A DNA stretch of 64,000 nucleotides from Pratylenchus scribneri (taxonomy: Eukaryota; Nematoda; Chromadorea; Rhabditida; Pratylenchidae): positions 1,054,001 through 1,118,000 of the forward strand of contig JAQSEB010000013.1 in NCBI GenBank assembly GCA_030063045.1. Direction: 5' to 3'. The notes beneath the pieces are model-generated. The model did not search any database. It was not told the origin of the DNA and saw only the letters and a program-made list of their open reading frames with translations. The translations under genes and the position numbers were made by a program. Shown here piece after piece: positions 1-13,100 of this stretch (position 1 is the stretch's first letter; each line of letters opens with the position of its first letter).

Positions 1-3000
1 CTTCGTAAAAAAAATTATATATCTGTTAGATTAGAGTTTGCAATATTTATATAATTTTTTTATTATTGCTTTATTTTATTTGTTTAATTTTTCTTCATAG
101 AATAAATATATCATTGTAGATCATAATAATTTATTTAATTTTGTAAACTAATATTAATTTAAATTTTTATTCATATTTTTAATATTAATTTTAAAATAAT
201 AGATAATAATCATAATAAATCATTATCTCTCAAAAAAAGTAAATATTTATTTCAATAGAATTAATTGATTTACCATATCACATATCAACTTTTTTCATTT
301 AATTTAAACTTATTTTTCATTATTCTAAAAATTCTTTGCAAAATTTTTATCATGTTGATGTTGTTTTTGCTGCCATGTCGAGTAATTCCATAAAATAAAT
401 CTGAAAATAGGGAAATTTGTATGCCTAGAAAGATATGAATCTTAACTTGGTCTAGAAGAATAGGAAATGACCGACTGGGAGTAAATAAATCCAAGCCAAT
501 TTATTGCAGCAAAAAAAATGTGTATAATCGAAAAATATCAATCAATATTGATTTAGGTTATTACGGATAATTGTTTTTTTATTTTAACATATTATTATTC
601 ATTTATTTGTAAAATTTCCAAATTTAATGCAATAAATAATTCATCTTTTATAATTTATTAAATGATTTTTTAAAATTATTATACAAATTTTTTATTATAT
701 ATCATTTTTTTATTTTTATCTATTTAATAAGAAAAAGATGTATTATTTTATTGATTCTTTTTAAGACAGTAAAATTCAACGAAAAAAATCTTTTAATTTA
801 TAGCATTTAAATTTTATAAATAAATTATAAAAAATTTAAATATAATAGAATGAGATATAGGAAGTGGCATAGATAGTGGCGGTGATGGATAAAATACAGG
901 AACAGTCATGGCCATTGCTCTTCTTCAACAATTGGAGTTATACTTCCTCGAAAAATATAATAAAAATAGTTAAAAGAAAGCTGAAAATATTTTACAATTT
1001 AAATTTTTTTTATTATATGTCCATTCTTGATTTTGAGAATGATATAATTAAATAGGAAAATAAACTTGCTAATTTGTTATCATATTTCTAATTACACTTT
1101 AAAATTATTTCTCTCTAATTTTGGTTCTCATTATCTAATGGATTTCATTCTAATATTATAAATTTTTTATTATTTTCAAATTTATTTTACTATTTTTAGA
1201 AAATATTATTCATATTCCTTTTTGAAATTTGATGGGAAAAATTTTTTTTCAAAATGGCTAACTTATTTATTTAAAAATATCTTTCAAAAATTTTATAAAA
1301 CTTTTCGATACACGCATAATTATAAAATTAATCTTTTAATTTATATAATTTTCTTATCTCTTAAATGATTTCATTCATACAAAAATTTTAGTGGAAAATT
1401 AATTTAACTTATTTATCTCTAATCAATAATTTAATCAATTTACACTAAATTATTAGGAAAATAAATTTTATGACTTGATAATGCCATCATGTATCATCAA
1501 TTTAAATTTTTGCATAATCTGGGAAAGCATTCCAGTTCTTTGTATTGAACTGATTATCATGAGTTATTTCATTTATCTGTTCATTTTAACAATTTATAAA
1601 TAATAATAATATTTATTATTTTTATAGGATAGATCTTCGCGTAAAGCTTCAATTTCGATTATACATATAATTTTTTTCTTCCATTCAATCTTTTATTTTT
1701 ACATTTATTCTATCTTTTCCATATCCTTGACATATTGAGTTTTTATTATCGTTTGAAATTGTTAACAGCAAATGTACATATATTTTGTCATAATTCAATT
1801 TTTGAATTTATATAAAAAAACATATTTTGTTAATTTTGAAAAATTTGTTAGAATATTATTTAAATTTTTTAACTTAGCACATGGTATACTCTTACAAAAC
1901 AATGAATTATTAGTTATAATTAGATTTTATTATTAATTTTAATTTACTTATCATGATTTTTAAATAATAGTTTATTATTTGAATTTATTTTATCAAAATT
2001 TTAATTTAAATTATAAATAGAATTTCTTCAAAATTTAAATTCTTATACATTAGCACGGTATTATTCATTATTTTATAAAATATTTTTAATTCTATCAATT
2101 TTATTAAAAATAATTTTTTGCTCTATTTGCCAAATTGTTGTTTTTTCTTTCATTTAAAAGTATTTATATATTTTTTATGATATGCTTTTTTGAATTGATA
2201 TTTTAGTTTCTTAATTATTAATAACAATTTTTTGTCAAATAAATTAAGTTTTTAAAATAATAATTTAATCTATTTAATGGACTTATCATAAATTGTAAAT
2301 ATTTTTTAATTTATAAAAAATAGAAAATTTAATAAGAGAATAAGGCCAAAAATAAATAATGGATGAAACTTTTTAATATATTTTAATTAGATATATTCTT
2401 TTTGGCTAATGTCAATTCGTTTTTTATAATATACATAAATCAATTTTATCATGAAATTTTTCATTAAAAATTCCTCGTTTTCATTTTTAATCAACATTTT
2501 ATTTTAAATAAGAATATTTAATTCAACAAATGATGCATTTAATATATATATTTTTTAAATTATTAATTAATTTTATTAATTATTTTAATTATCTAATTAA
2601 CAATTTTTATTTTTTTAAGTTTTAATAATTTTAATATATATATATTTATATAAATTCAACAAAGACCTATTAATATTTTAATATTAAATAGTGTGTGTTT
2701 CCAACTATATATTGTTAACAACTTCACAGGGTCGCGAAGTGAATTCAACCGTCATTTATGATATGCATGCAATGCGAATTAAATGAATTGAAATTCCGCT
2801 GGGTTGTGATGGTGGCTAATTACAAACTGTCTCTGTTTCTGTATTTTACTCATTAATTTTTAGGAAAAATATAGGTAATTTTGTATGAGTAAATCAATCA
2901 GTTTTTCTTATGAGAAAATCCTCAAAATTTTATTTCATTCTTTCTATTAAAATATTTTATATATATGTGTTTAAATTAATTCCCTTTTTCATTCAAACTC

Positions 3001-3030
3001 TATTATTTATTGAAATTCTAACCAATCGTT
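1..3030. other. A+T-rich DNA, no recognisable gene
   Basis: Very A+T-rich sequence with stop codons in all frames. Patches of more balanced composition lie near 340-500, 845-955 and 2700-2840. The first contains a 69-codon minus-strand frame (285-494) whose only start is a non-ATG codon and which shows no family I recognise. The patch at 2700-2840 has an acceptor-like TTCACAG before a short open frame, but nothing decides the strand. No RNA gene or element boundary is visible here. Confidence 0.6.
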
Positions 3031-3046
3031 GCTATCAGCAGTGTTT

Positions 3047-3182
3047 TCCTGTTCCAACTTTTTTCAATCTGTTCTGTTCCTGTTCTGTTCTCGGAACATG
3101 GTACAATCTAATTGTTCTGTTCCTGTTCTCTGTTCCAACTTGGAACAGGAACAGGAATAGGAACAGGAACAGGAACAGAATA
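3047..3182. repeat. Left subterminal TGTTCC/GGAACA array of the hAT-like element
   Basis: Many copies of TGTTCC (often TGTTCCTGTTC) followed by the inverse GGAACA units, so the two halves could fold back on each other around a CCAACTTGG centre. The same hexamer fills the other end of the element. In hAT elements, repeated subterminal hexamers commonly serve as transposase-binding sites; that role is inferred here. Confidence 0.8.
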
Positions 3183-3710
3183 GATTTTCTGTTCTTAAAC
3201 TGTTCCAAAGGACAAAATTTTTTTCAAAAAATTTTAGAGAAAATTTTAATTTTTTTAAATTTTTTCCCTCAATTCTTAATAAAAACGACAAAGAGAAGTA
3301 AACGAAGGCAAGACCAACTAAAAGGAGTATCATTTCATACATATCATCAACCATAAATCATGCGAAAATTTCTTTTTTGACCAAAAATATTCGGGGTAAA
3401 ATGAACGATTCGGGTCCCTCTTTGATAATAAATTTCACAAAAAAAAAACAAAAAAAAAATTTGTCCTTAATTAATGCTTTTCAGGAACTAAACAACCAAT
3501 CGGTGGGGTTGGGGAAGATGGGTGAATTTCCTCCCCTTAAACGAAAAATATAAAAAAATTAAATGGACATCTTTTAGTTTTATGTATTTAGATCCAAATT
3601 TTTGGCCATATTTTCGGTTGGCATCATCGGAAATTTGAGAAAGAACAAAATAAAAGCCCCAAGAAAATCCAAAATTTTATTCCCTCCTCGGTAATTTCCC
3701 CAGATTTACG

Positions 3711-3887
3711 AGTTCCTCAGGAACAGTCTAGGAACAGCCAATTCTGCTCTGTTCCTGTTCTGTTCCTGTTCCAAAAAATTTTCAAACTGTTCTGTTCCTG
3801 TTCTGTTCTAAATCATGGAACAGGAACAGGGACAGGAACAGAACAGGAACAGGACAGGAACAGAACAGAATCAGAGGAACAGGGAAA
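3711..3887. repeat. Right subterminal GGAACA array of the hAT-like element
   Basis: Dense GGAACA/TGTTCC units, first in the TGTTCC orientation and then as GGAACA up to the terminal repeat, mirroring the left array. The array is longer and more regular than the left one. Low-complexity translations across it (Asn-Arg or Cys-Ser runs) are artefacts of the repeat. Confidence 0.8.
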
Positions 3888-3901
3888 ACACTGGCTATCA
3901 G

Positions 3902-5955
3902 TAAACTCCGAAGTCCATTCATACTGCTAAAATTTTAAATATTTATATTAATATTAAATAGATTTTATTGTTCAATTATTTTTATTATTTGTAAATATTA
4001 AATCAATTTAATTTTTAAATTATTTTTATCTAAGGTATACTTTTGATTAAATTTAAAAAGCATAAAAAATTATTAGTAAAATATTTTTTTTAATAACAAT
4101 CAAATATTTTTTAAAAATTTCTCTTAAAAATTCGATTTAATTTTTAATATATTTATTAAATGTAACTGAATAATCATTATTATTTTAGCTAAATCAATTT
4201 GTAATATTTATGAATAAAAATATATCATAAAAATAAAAACTTTTATTTTTAATTAGCTTTATAAAAATCAAATTTTTAACTGATATAAATTCGATTTATT
4301 ATTCTTTTCGCTATCCAAGAGGTTATTATAATTGCATGTCTCATGAATAGAAAATATATAATTTTTTCTAATTTTGTAATTATATCTTTATTAATTAAGA
4401 TAATTACCGTATTTTTGACTTCTATTTATATATTTTATCGCTTTTTATCTTTATCAAAAAATATCAAAAAATTACTAAATTAATTATATCAAAATATTTT
4501 CTAATATTTGTAAATACATTATAGAAAATTTTCCGCAATTTTACAGATTATTTAAATCAAGAATTTAATTCTATGTTTTAATTGCCAATAAAATATTATA
4601 TTTTATTTATAAAAAAAAATTAAAAATTTGAATTATTTTAAAAATATCTGTTATCATTTTGAATTGAAAATTTTGTAAAATATTATGGTTTATCATAATA
4701 GCACTTCCACCATCCGCATTCCATTCTTCCAGATTTAAATTTCTTTTTCTCATTTTTCAAAAATTTTTTTTATTTTTTCGAATACTTACTATTATTTTTT
4801 TAACAAAATAAAATTAATTAAAATTTATTATATTTGATTTATTTTTTTTATAATAAATCAAATATAATTTTTTGTGCTTTTTTTACTTCAACAATAAATG
4901 ATATAAAAATATTTAATAATTATATTTAATATTGATTTTTCTTTTGAAATTATTTTAATATAATTTTTTAGCTTTTTTTGAATTTTTCAAAATTATTTGA
5001 AATATTAAAGAATAGAAATTATAAGATACAATGAAAGTTTGAAATTTTAGAATAATTTTGAGATAAACCATCCGCTTATTTTGTGGTTTTGCCAATATAA
5101 ATTTTGTATTATCTAAATATGCAATAAAAAATATATTATTATCAATATTATACGATTAAATGAATGAAATTTATAGTATTTTTTAATTTATTTTATTATT
5201 TTTAAATTTCAAAATTGATTGAAAATTTATAGGTATATCTTTTGAAAATATGAAAAATTATTGACTGTTATATTTATCAAATTTTGGAAATTATCATAGA
5301 AAAATTTCATTTCCGAAGTTTGCGTTGAAGGATTTTTTATGGTAAATATTAGCACTGAACAATAAAATAAATTTTTCAATTATTTAATTTGCTATTTAAA
5401 TTTCTTTTCAATTTTATTTTAATTTGTTTTTACTTTTGTTATAAATTTAAAAAATATTTCCTAATATTTTAAATATTTTCTTTTTATTTCTATTTACGAA
5501 TAAATATAATTTTAAATTATTTTATAATTATTAATTAAAAATTCATAAGGTTATTCCATCTATAGTTCTCGTGAAGGAATAAATTTTAAATTTTTATTAT
5601 TATTAAAAATTTTAATTGTCCATCCAAATCCGCATTTTCTAGTGAAACATTTAGGGGCTTGGGCTGGCATTTCGCGTTATTTATAATTTTATTATATAAA
5701 TTATTTTTCCAATATTTTTTTATCGGCTTAAGCACAATTTTAAAAAAAAATTAATTAATTTAATTCAAATTATTTTTTTTAATTATCGATTATTATTTTC
5801 TTTTCTTCATCTATTCTATTACTCTAATTAATCTCTAGATTTTGTGAATAATCCCATTTTTTCCATTATTCCATTTCTTTTCATTCATTCGATGGTATAT
5901 TTCGTGATAAATATTTTCTAAGACAATTAATATTTTTAATAAATCTATTATGATC
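3902..5955. other. A+T-rich DNA between two transposons
   Basis: Strongly A+T-rich, with no gene, RNA or element recognised. Small balanced patches occur near 4690-4760, 5050-5100, 5310-5340 and 5630-5680. The first is covered by a 49-codon minus-strand frame starting at an ATG (4753-4751), but other frames across the same patch are also open, so it is not called as a gene. Confidence 0.55.
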
Positions 5956-5957
5956 TA

Positions 5958-6862
5958 CAGGGTGCGCCAAAAGTAATGGGACACTTATTTTTTATCATAG
6001 CATTATCAAAAATTAAGATATAAGTATGGAAATATAGTCATAATGTAAGAAAGAGAATAGGGAATAAAATAAAATATTAAAATCAATTGTCGACTCTCGA
6101 CTTATAGCCGGAGGCAAAAAAGCTAAATGAAATTTTCGCTAAAGGGCCGCTGCTCTTGGACCGGGATTTTGACTAATTCCCGAATATGAGTTAGCGGAGC
6201 AAAGCCAAATTTTTTTAGGATATAGAAGAGATACTGGCCTATCAAATAATGTAGAAGAAAAAATTTAGTGAATTCAAATTACGCTTGTGAGGGATACTTT
6301 ATAAGTGAGTAAAAATTGCGATTGTAAAAAAGCAAAAATCCTCCTATTCATAACTTTTTGCTAAATCGTGCTAAAGCTTTGAAATTTTGGCTGAATATAG
6401 AAGAGTTATAGAGACTAATATTGGCAAGGAAAGAACTTAAATATTTTCATTGGAAAAAGTGCTACATTTTTTGGAAATTTTTTTCCTGCGGGCCGCAGTT
6501 GGTTTCAGGGAATTAAAAATTGTATCTTAATGAAAAACAAAGTTCAGGACCCAAAATTAATAAAATTAATAGAGAACAGTTAGGTGTAAAATATACCAAA
6601 AAAGATTGATCCCAGCTAAAGTTGTTCCGGAGTTAGAGTGGACTTTATCGATGAAAAAATAGTGAAAAATTCATGCTTTTTTACCCTTAGATCGCCTCAT
6701 TGTTCATATCTTTCAAGATAATTTTATTATTGCTTATTTATATATTGAATATTGTAGAGAATTGTTTAGGCTTCAAAATGAGTATAAGAACATAGAATAT
6801 GAACGATAACAAAAAAAGGTATAATTGATTGAAAAGTGTCCCATTATTTTTGGCGCACCCTG
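5958..6862. mobile_element. Tc1/mariner-like non-autonomous element (905 bp)
   Basis: The left end begins CAGGGTGCGCCAAAAGTAAT and the right end, on the opposite strand, begins CAGGGTGCGCCAAAAATAAT. The inverted repeats match over about 29-30 bases with one mismatch. TA dinucleotides at 5956-5957 and 6863-6864 form the target duplication expected of the IS630-Tc1-mariner group. The interior is clearly less A+T-rich than its surroundings and includes GGGCCGC-type stretches, but holds no open frame long enough for a transposase and no D,D-E/D motif that I can see. It is therefore best read as a deletion derivative or MITE mobilised in trans. The orientation of any ancestral transposase cannot be told. 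Confidence 0.9.
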
Positions 6863-6864
6863 TA

Positions 6865-9800
6865 TAATCATATTTTTGAAATATTGTAAATTTTTTTACT
6901 TAAGATTCTGCTAAAATATTTTACATCTAATAGTCATAAAGATTAGTTTAAATTTTTATTAAAAATTTGATTTTATTTGAACTCTCGCAACTTTTTCAAT
7001 TTTATAACAATAAATTATTTATTCATTCGAATAATTTTTAAAATCCTTTTCTTTAATCTTACGATCGATCATCTTTTATTTATATTTGCTAGACAAAATG
7101 GCATCCAGGCACAAAACAGCGCCGCATATATTGTCATTTTGTATTAAACCTAGTATCTGTCCAGGTGAAAGGATAATTTATTCAAATATTTATTATTCTA
7201 TGATATTCTGATTATAAAATTGAATATTTTTTTATATTTTTAACAATCCATCATAATAACCAGAAATTGTGAAAAGTTTTTCATATATTTTGAAATTCTT
7301 ATTTAGGAAAATACATTTAAAATTTTTTCTAAAATACCATTATAAATTTTTCATCAATTTAACAGATAAAATTATTTGATTAACATTTTTATTTTTATTT
7401 TTTAACTTAAAATATTAAAATTGAAATTTTTATTTATATTTTTTTCGTCATTAAATGTAATTTCTGTATTCTAATAAAATAATACTAATATTTTATAATA
7501 TTTTTTTATTAAAAATTTTTATTTTAATCAATTCATTTTCATATTAATTTCATAATTATATATTTGCTCTCATCTTTTCAATTAGGAGTTTTATATTTTT
7601 TCCTTATAAATTTTCTATAAAATTTTTAAATACATTTAGAAAAAAAAGATTAATATTTTTTTAAAATATTATCAAAAAATATATTTTGATAAGATAATTA
7701 TTTTTAAAGTAATAATTCACTATTAGATAATTGATTATTTTTATTTTTTTTATTACTGATAAATATCATTTTCAGAGATTTTTTAAAGTATGAAATTTCA
7801 GCTTCTATTTATTCGAAAAAACGCAATCGTTTTTCTTTAAATTTCTTATCTATATAATATATAATTCATTTAGGATTATTTTAAACATTCCATTTTTTTA
7901 TTCATGAATCTATAAATATCCGTTTAGCCTTCATTTCAGAATTCATATTCATTATATACAATTTAATAAAATTACAAAAATGATCATTATTGTTATTATT
8001 GCGGCTAATCTATGATAGACAGGAATGCGAAGGTAACGGTTAATTTTAGCCATTCAAGTTTTTTGAAATTAATTTTAAAATTAAATAATTTAGTGAAGGC
8101 ACAATTCAAAAAAAATTTTTTTATTTTAAATAACCAAAAATTAAAAAAATCAATTTATATTTTTTTTAAAAATGAGCAAAATAATGGAATTTTATATCTG
8201 AATATTTGAATTAAAAAATTTTATAATCGCTAAATATTTCTTTGAATTTATAAATTATTTATTAATTTATTTATCATTTTTAAATTTATATTTGTTTTCC
8301 TGATTAATCATCAAATATCTCGTTTAAATTATATTCATATAATAAAATATTTAAAAATATTTAATTTTTTTCATTCTTTGACAAAATTAATGATTAAAAA
8401 TGAGTCGCCATATTTATAATTTTGTTCTTAAAGAATAATCAAATTAATCTTTCATTAGCCTTTGTTTAAATATTTTCATTTTATAAATTATTCATTAAAA
8501 ATAATATAATTAATTTTGTAGCAATTTAAATAAATTTTTCTTCTTATTATTTGATCTATTTATCAATTATAAATCATTTTAAAAATCTAATTTTAAATTA
8601 TTATTATTTCTCTTTATTATTTGTAACTAATAAATTATCAAACATTTTAAAATTATATATAGAATTATTATTTATTATTTGTAATAAAATACACAAATTC
8701 TTTTTCAATATAAATTCCTATAAAAAAAGAGAATCCATTTTATGCAGTTATTTAGAATAATTTTTGGCATGGCTTTTTCTAGAAGTGACACATAGAGTTG
8801 TTTGCTTTGTCCAAAGCTTATTCATGATTTAATTCTAGTTAATTCAATAATAAAAAATGTAAAATATGTTTCTTTGTATTTCCTATATTTAAATAGGTTA
8901 ATCATATTAATTTAAAAATTAAATTATTAAAATTTTCTGCTTTAAAAATTTTAGAATTCGTTAAAATCCATCAAAAACCATTATTTTTTTATAAATTGAT
9001 ATTATTTTCTTTTTTATTATCATTTTTTTAAATTTTATTTTAATTATTAGAATTGAATAATATAATCATTTATTCGTTTTTTCTGTTCTTAATAATTTTT
9101 ATTATTTTTTTAAATAAAATAGTTCATTTATAGAAAGATATCTAATTCGATTGCAATTTTGTTTTATTGAAGATTTGGAGAGATAACAAATAAAAAATTT
9201 TTTTATATTTATATTTAATTTTTGTTGTAATTCAATAAAATAAATATTTTTATACAACTATTTATTAAAGCCTTATTTGACGTAAATATAGCTCTTTCGC
9301 TTATTTTTAAATTTTATTCATTCCATTACAAAATAATGTTAATAAAAATTCATTAATGAAATTACTGACAATATATTTTCTTATTATTTCCATATTTTAG
9401 TATAGTAAATTTCATAAAACTATGTATTCTTGTTAATACTTAAATATATATTTTTTTAGATTACAGTGTTTTTAATTATTCTCTGAAAAGAATTGCCCTT
9501 GCGGGACACTTTTTTCATAGAATCTGTCCCCTTTTTGCTTCTAATTATTTAAATAAATATTTAAACATAATTAATATTTTCTATCTCATATAGTAAAATA
9601 TTTTGTATTAAAGATGGCTATTGTACAATCTAAGACACAATGATTGGCCTAATAATAATAATATAATTTTCTAAAATTCCGTGCTCAAGTTTTCAATCAT
9701 CTGAATTCCTGATATGTTTTTTTGTGGGCGAATCAATTGTTATAAAATTTTAGTATAAACTTGGGCAAATTGCATCTTATTCATTTTTTAAATTAAATAT

Positions 9801-10058
9801 TAATTTTAAATATTTTAAAATTTTTAATTTAAGGATATTTTTATACATATCTTAATTTTTATAAACTATATAAATTTTTTCATTTTGTCCATAAAAAGCA
9901 TTATTTTTTAATCATAAAATTAACTTAAATAAAAAAAACTTTTAAAAATTCTTTAACCAATATCAAATTCATTAATATCATTTTTATTATAAAACATTTT
10001 AAAATAATTTTTTGCTTTTTATTCATTCACATATAATCCTTATTTTTTGATTTAATAA
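6865..10058. other. A+T-rich DNA with scattered balanced patches
   Basis: No complete gene. Balanced patches are seen near 7090-7170 (candidate exon listed separately), 7980-8040, 8760-8830, 9480-9530 and 9610-9770. The 65- and 69-codon plus frames at 8012-8209 and 8551-8760 are rich in Asn, Lys, Ile and Phe, as expected from random A+T-rich sequence, and are not called. Confidence 0.5.
7093..7164 (+). other. Candidate internal exon (72 bp), unidentified
   Basis: A balanced patch bounded by an acceptor-like TTTGCTAG and a donor-like CAG|GTGAAA. It is 72 bp, an exact multiple of three, and reads 24 codons without a stop in the frame starting ACA AAA TGG. Two other readings of the same patch also have an ATG and stay open (one on each strand), so the strand is not certain. 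No family recognised. If real, it would be a phase-symmetrical exon of a gene with long A+T-rich introns. Confidence 0.25.
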
Positions 10059-10157
10059 CCAGTGGCTTTTGCTTCCCGCGCACTCAACAATCATGAGGCA
10101 AATTACCACAGTGTTGAATGTAAGGCGCTTGGTTTGGTATCTACCGTTATTTTAAAT
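10059..10157 (+). pseudogene. Ty3/gypsy-type RNase H fragment
   Basis: Thirty-three codons between two TAA stops. The translation begins PVAFASRALNNHEANY and continues HSVECKALGLV, which matches the start of the RNase H domain in Ty3/gypsy-type Pol. That family pattern is P(I/V)A(F/Y)ASR-L, then E-NY, then E-AL-(L/I)V. RNase H is the domain that degrades the RNA of RNA-DNA hybrids in reverse transcription. Only about 30 residues survive; the sequence after GLV (STVILN, then stop) departs from the family, and reverse transcriptase upstream and integrase downstream are absent. A donor-like GTAAGG overlaps it, so the patch could instead be an exon, but the motif match makes a retroelement relic more likely. 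Judged by motif recognition only. Confidence 0.55.
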
Positions 10158-13100
10158 TAAATATTTTCCCATATCTCTTCGATCATAATATGTGCCTGGA
10201 TTGATGAAGCTGATGCCTTTTCGGTCGAAGCCGTATTCTTTCAAAAATTATTTTAATTACATATTTCTCACCTTATTAAAAAATTTCATATTTTTACTAT
10301 TTTAATATCATTTGAGAATTTAATAATTTTTAATTAAAATATAATTCCCAATTATTTCAATTACATTAAATTTAATATTAATTTATATTTTTACAATAAT
10401 TTATATACGTTTTTTTATTTTCAATTTAATTTTTTTATTCTCGAAATTCATGCGAATAATGAGCGGTTGGGAGAATTAAATTATTCTGATAGATAAAAGA
10501 AATCACTCAGTTAATCATTACTTTATAATTTCTATAAAAAAATTAGAGTTATATTACTAGGAAATCAATAATTTATATCAAATTTTTGAGATAATTTTTA
10601 GTTTTGTTTCAAATTAAAATAAATATAGATTTCTTGGGCTAAAGCCTTTTATTTAATATTTTAAATGCAATGTGAAAATCTAAATATGAATATTTTTTCT
10701 TTGTTTAAATGTTTTATGATAATAAATAATTATTATATCTGCCTTAAAAAAATTTAGCTTTAATTTAAAAAATAGTAAAATTTAAAAAAAATTATTAATA
10801 ATCATAATCCAATTTTTATTTATGTTCAATTCTAGTTATGCAAGAATTTTTTTCATTGATATGAAAATCCCAATTGAAATTAGAATGCTTTTGCAAAAAA
10901 AAAATACAAAAAATCTGTGTAAAATCCCCGTAAGCAAATAATTTTTCTCTCGTTTGCATAATTTAATTTTAATTCAAAATTATAAAATAATTCTATTAAA
11001 TATTCTTTCATATTTTCACTTATTCTTACTATAAATTTATATATTTATTTTATTTAGTCTTAAATTTTTGTTAAAATTGTTATTATTATAATAGAATTGT
11101 TATTCTAATAATCTATTAAATCTTTCACCGAAATTATCAGTGTGTCCATTGCGCTTCCAAGATACAAACAACAAAATTATTAGTGGCAGCGAAAAAGTTG
11201 AAACTCAAAACCGTTGCTATCTTTAAATACGAATAATTAAGTTCCCAGAGTTCCCGATGTAGACGCCTGTTGTGCCACTGCCTTTTTCATAAGAAAGGAC
11301 AGTATAATTTTATTTTAATTTTGAATTTATAATTTTTAAATTATTTTTAATTTATTTATTTCAATTTATTTTTCATTTCAATTTTATATTTAAAATAATT
11401 ACAATTTTTAGTAAATAATTGAGTAATTAAATTAATCAAATTTACTCATTTGTTTAATTTTTTAATGATACGAAAAAAGCATTATGATTTAAATCTTATT
11501 ATTTTTTGATTATATTATTTTTATAATTAAAAAATCAGAGTTGATTTTTAAAATTATATTTAATTATTCTACAATAATCTTAATCAAATTTCATTCATTA
11601 ATTTTATATTTATTATTTAATTTTAAATTGTAATTTATCATTTATCATTTGTATAATTGTCAATACATTTGATAATTACTTTATTTCCCCTATAGCTTCA
11701 GTAGCTAATTACTATAAATAATTTCCTCCTTCTCATTTTTGAATTTTTTCCAAAAGTTGTAAATAATGATTTTCATTATATGACCTCTATGAATTTTACA
11801 TATACTTGAAATTTATTTCCATTGTTGGTAATTAATTAGTCTATATTTTTCCATAAATTAGTCTAAGTCGATTGTATCAATTGCAACCGTATTTATACGG
11901 CAATAAAATAATATGGTTTTTTTGTTTAAAAAAATAATATGTTTAATTTTGTAATAATTTTTATCCTATTTTTAATTTGCTTTTCTTGATTATATATATT
12001 GTTTGAATTGAATTTTATTAATTAAAATATTTCATACAATAAACATTGCATGATATTAAAATAATTGATTGAAGAGAGTAAAAAAACTTTATGATCAGAT
12101 TTTTATTTTTATTCCTTTTTAATAAGATTAACATTAATAATCGTTTTTTTTAACAAACATCCATTGCATATATTTCCTTTTAAAATATTATTTTATTTCT
12201 CCATTATTATTAATAACAATTTATTTATTCAATCAATTTTAAAGAAATAAATAGTAATTTTTTCATTTGTTTTTCCTCTTTTCATAATAAAGCAGTTTGC
12301 GAATGTATAAAAGAATTTGTATAAATTATATTTTTTTATTTTTTATCAATAATTTATTTCATTAAATTAAAGTTTAGACATTTTTTTCGCTCTCTAACAT
12401 TTTTCCATATAAGTTTGGAGAATTTTGTAATGTAATATTGATTATGATATTGATTCTTTTAATATTTTTATTAATTTTACAATAAGAACTAATTTTATTT
12501 TCAGCTTTTGTTGGCTAATGAAGAAAGAAAATAAATTATTTTATTTTAATTTTAATAATAGAAATTTGTTGATTTCATTTTTTGGTAAAAATCCACGAAC
12601 ATGATTTGTAAATTTAATTTTTATTTCATTTTAATAAAAATTTTAATGTTATTCTTTTATATTTAATTTATATATTATCATAGTAAAAAAAATTTAATTA
12701 TAATCTTTACCAATAAAAATTATCTAGTTGAATAATTAATATAATAAGAATTTTTTAATTATCGATAATTGGATTTGTCATTCATTATTTTCAAATTATT
12801 TTAGCTTAATTCAGGTAAAATTTGATCATTTATACATGAATAATATTTTAATCATAATATTTTTCTTAAACAGAAATTTTTATAAAATTATTCATTTCTA
12901 AATTCAAATTTTATTCGGTATAGAAAATTTATCTTAATCATTTTTAATTTGATTTAATAATTAAAGTCGGCATCTATAGAAAATCCTTTATTTTTCTTTT
13001 TATATAATTTTATTTTTTATATTATATTTGTTTTTGATTTTGATGGCAAATGCTTCTCAATTCTGATTCTGTAAGTCATTATTTTTTTTAAGATTATAAG

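Larger units (their letters stand above)
3039..3893. mobile_element. hAT-like non-autonomous DNA transposon (855 bp)
   Basis: The element starts CAGTGTTTTCCTGTTCC and its far end, read on the other strand, starts CAGTGTTTTCCCTGTTCC, so the terminal inverted repeats match over about 17-18 bases with one 1-base indel. It is flanked by a perfect 8-bp direct repeat, GCTATCAG, at 3031-3038 and 3894-3901. An 8-bp duplication with CAGTG...CACTG ends is characteristic of the hAT superfamily. There is no transposase frame inside; the 148- and 96-codon frames over this region run through the short repeats and cross the boundary, and are not genes. It would depend on a transposase supplied from elsewhere. 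The boundaries are directly visible; the superfamily is inferred from duplication length and terminal bases. Confidence 0.88.

Noticed and set aside
2910..3356. 148-codon plus and 96-codon minus frames over the hAT-like element
   Set aside because: They cross the element boundary or run through the TGTTCC/GGAACA arrays, giving Asn-Arg or Cys-Ser repeats; this is repeat-driven openness, not a gene.
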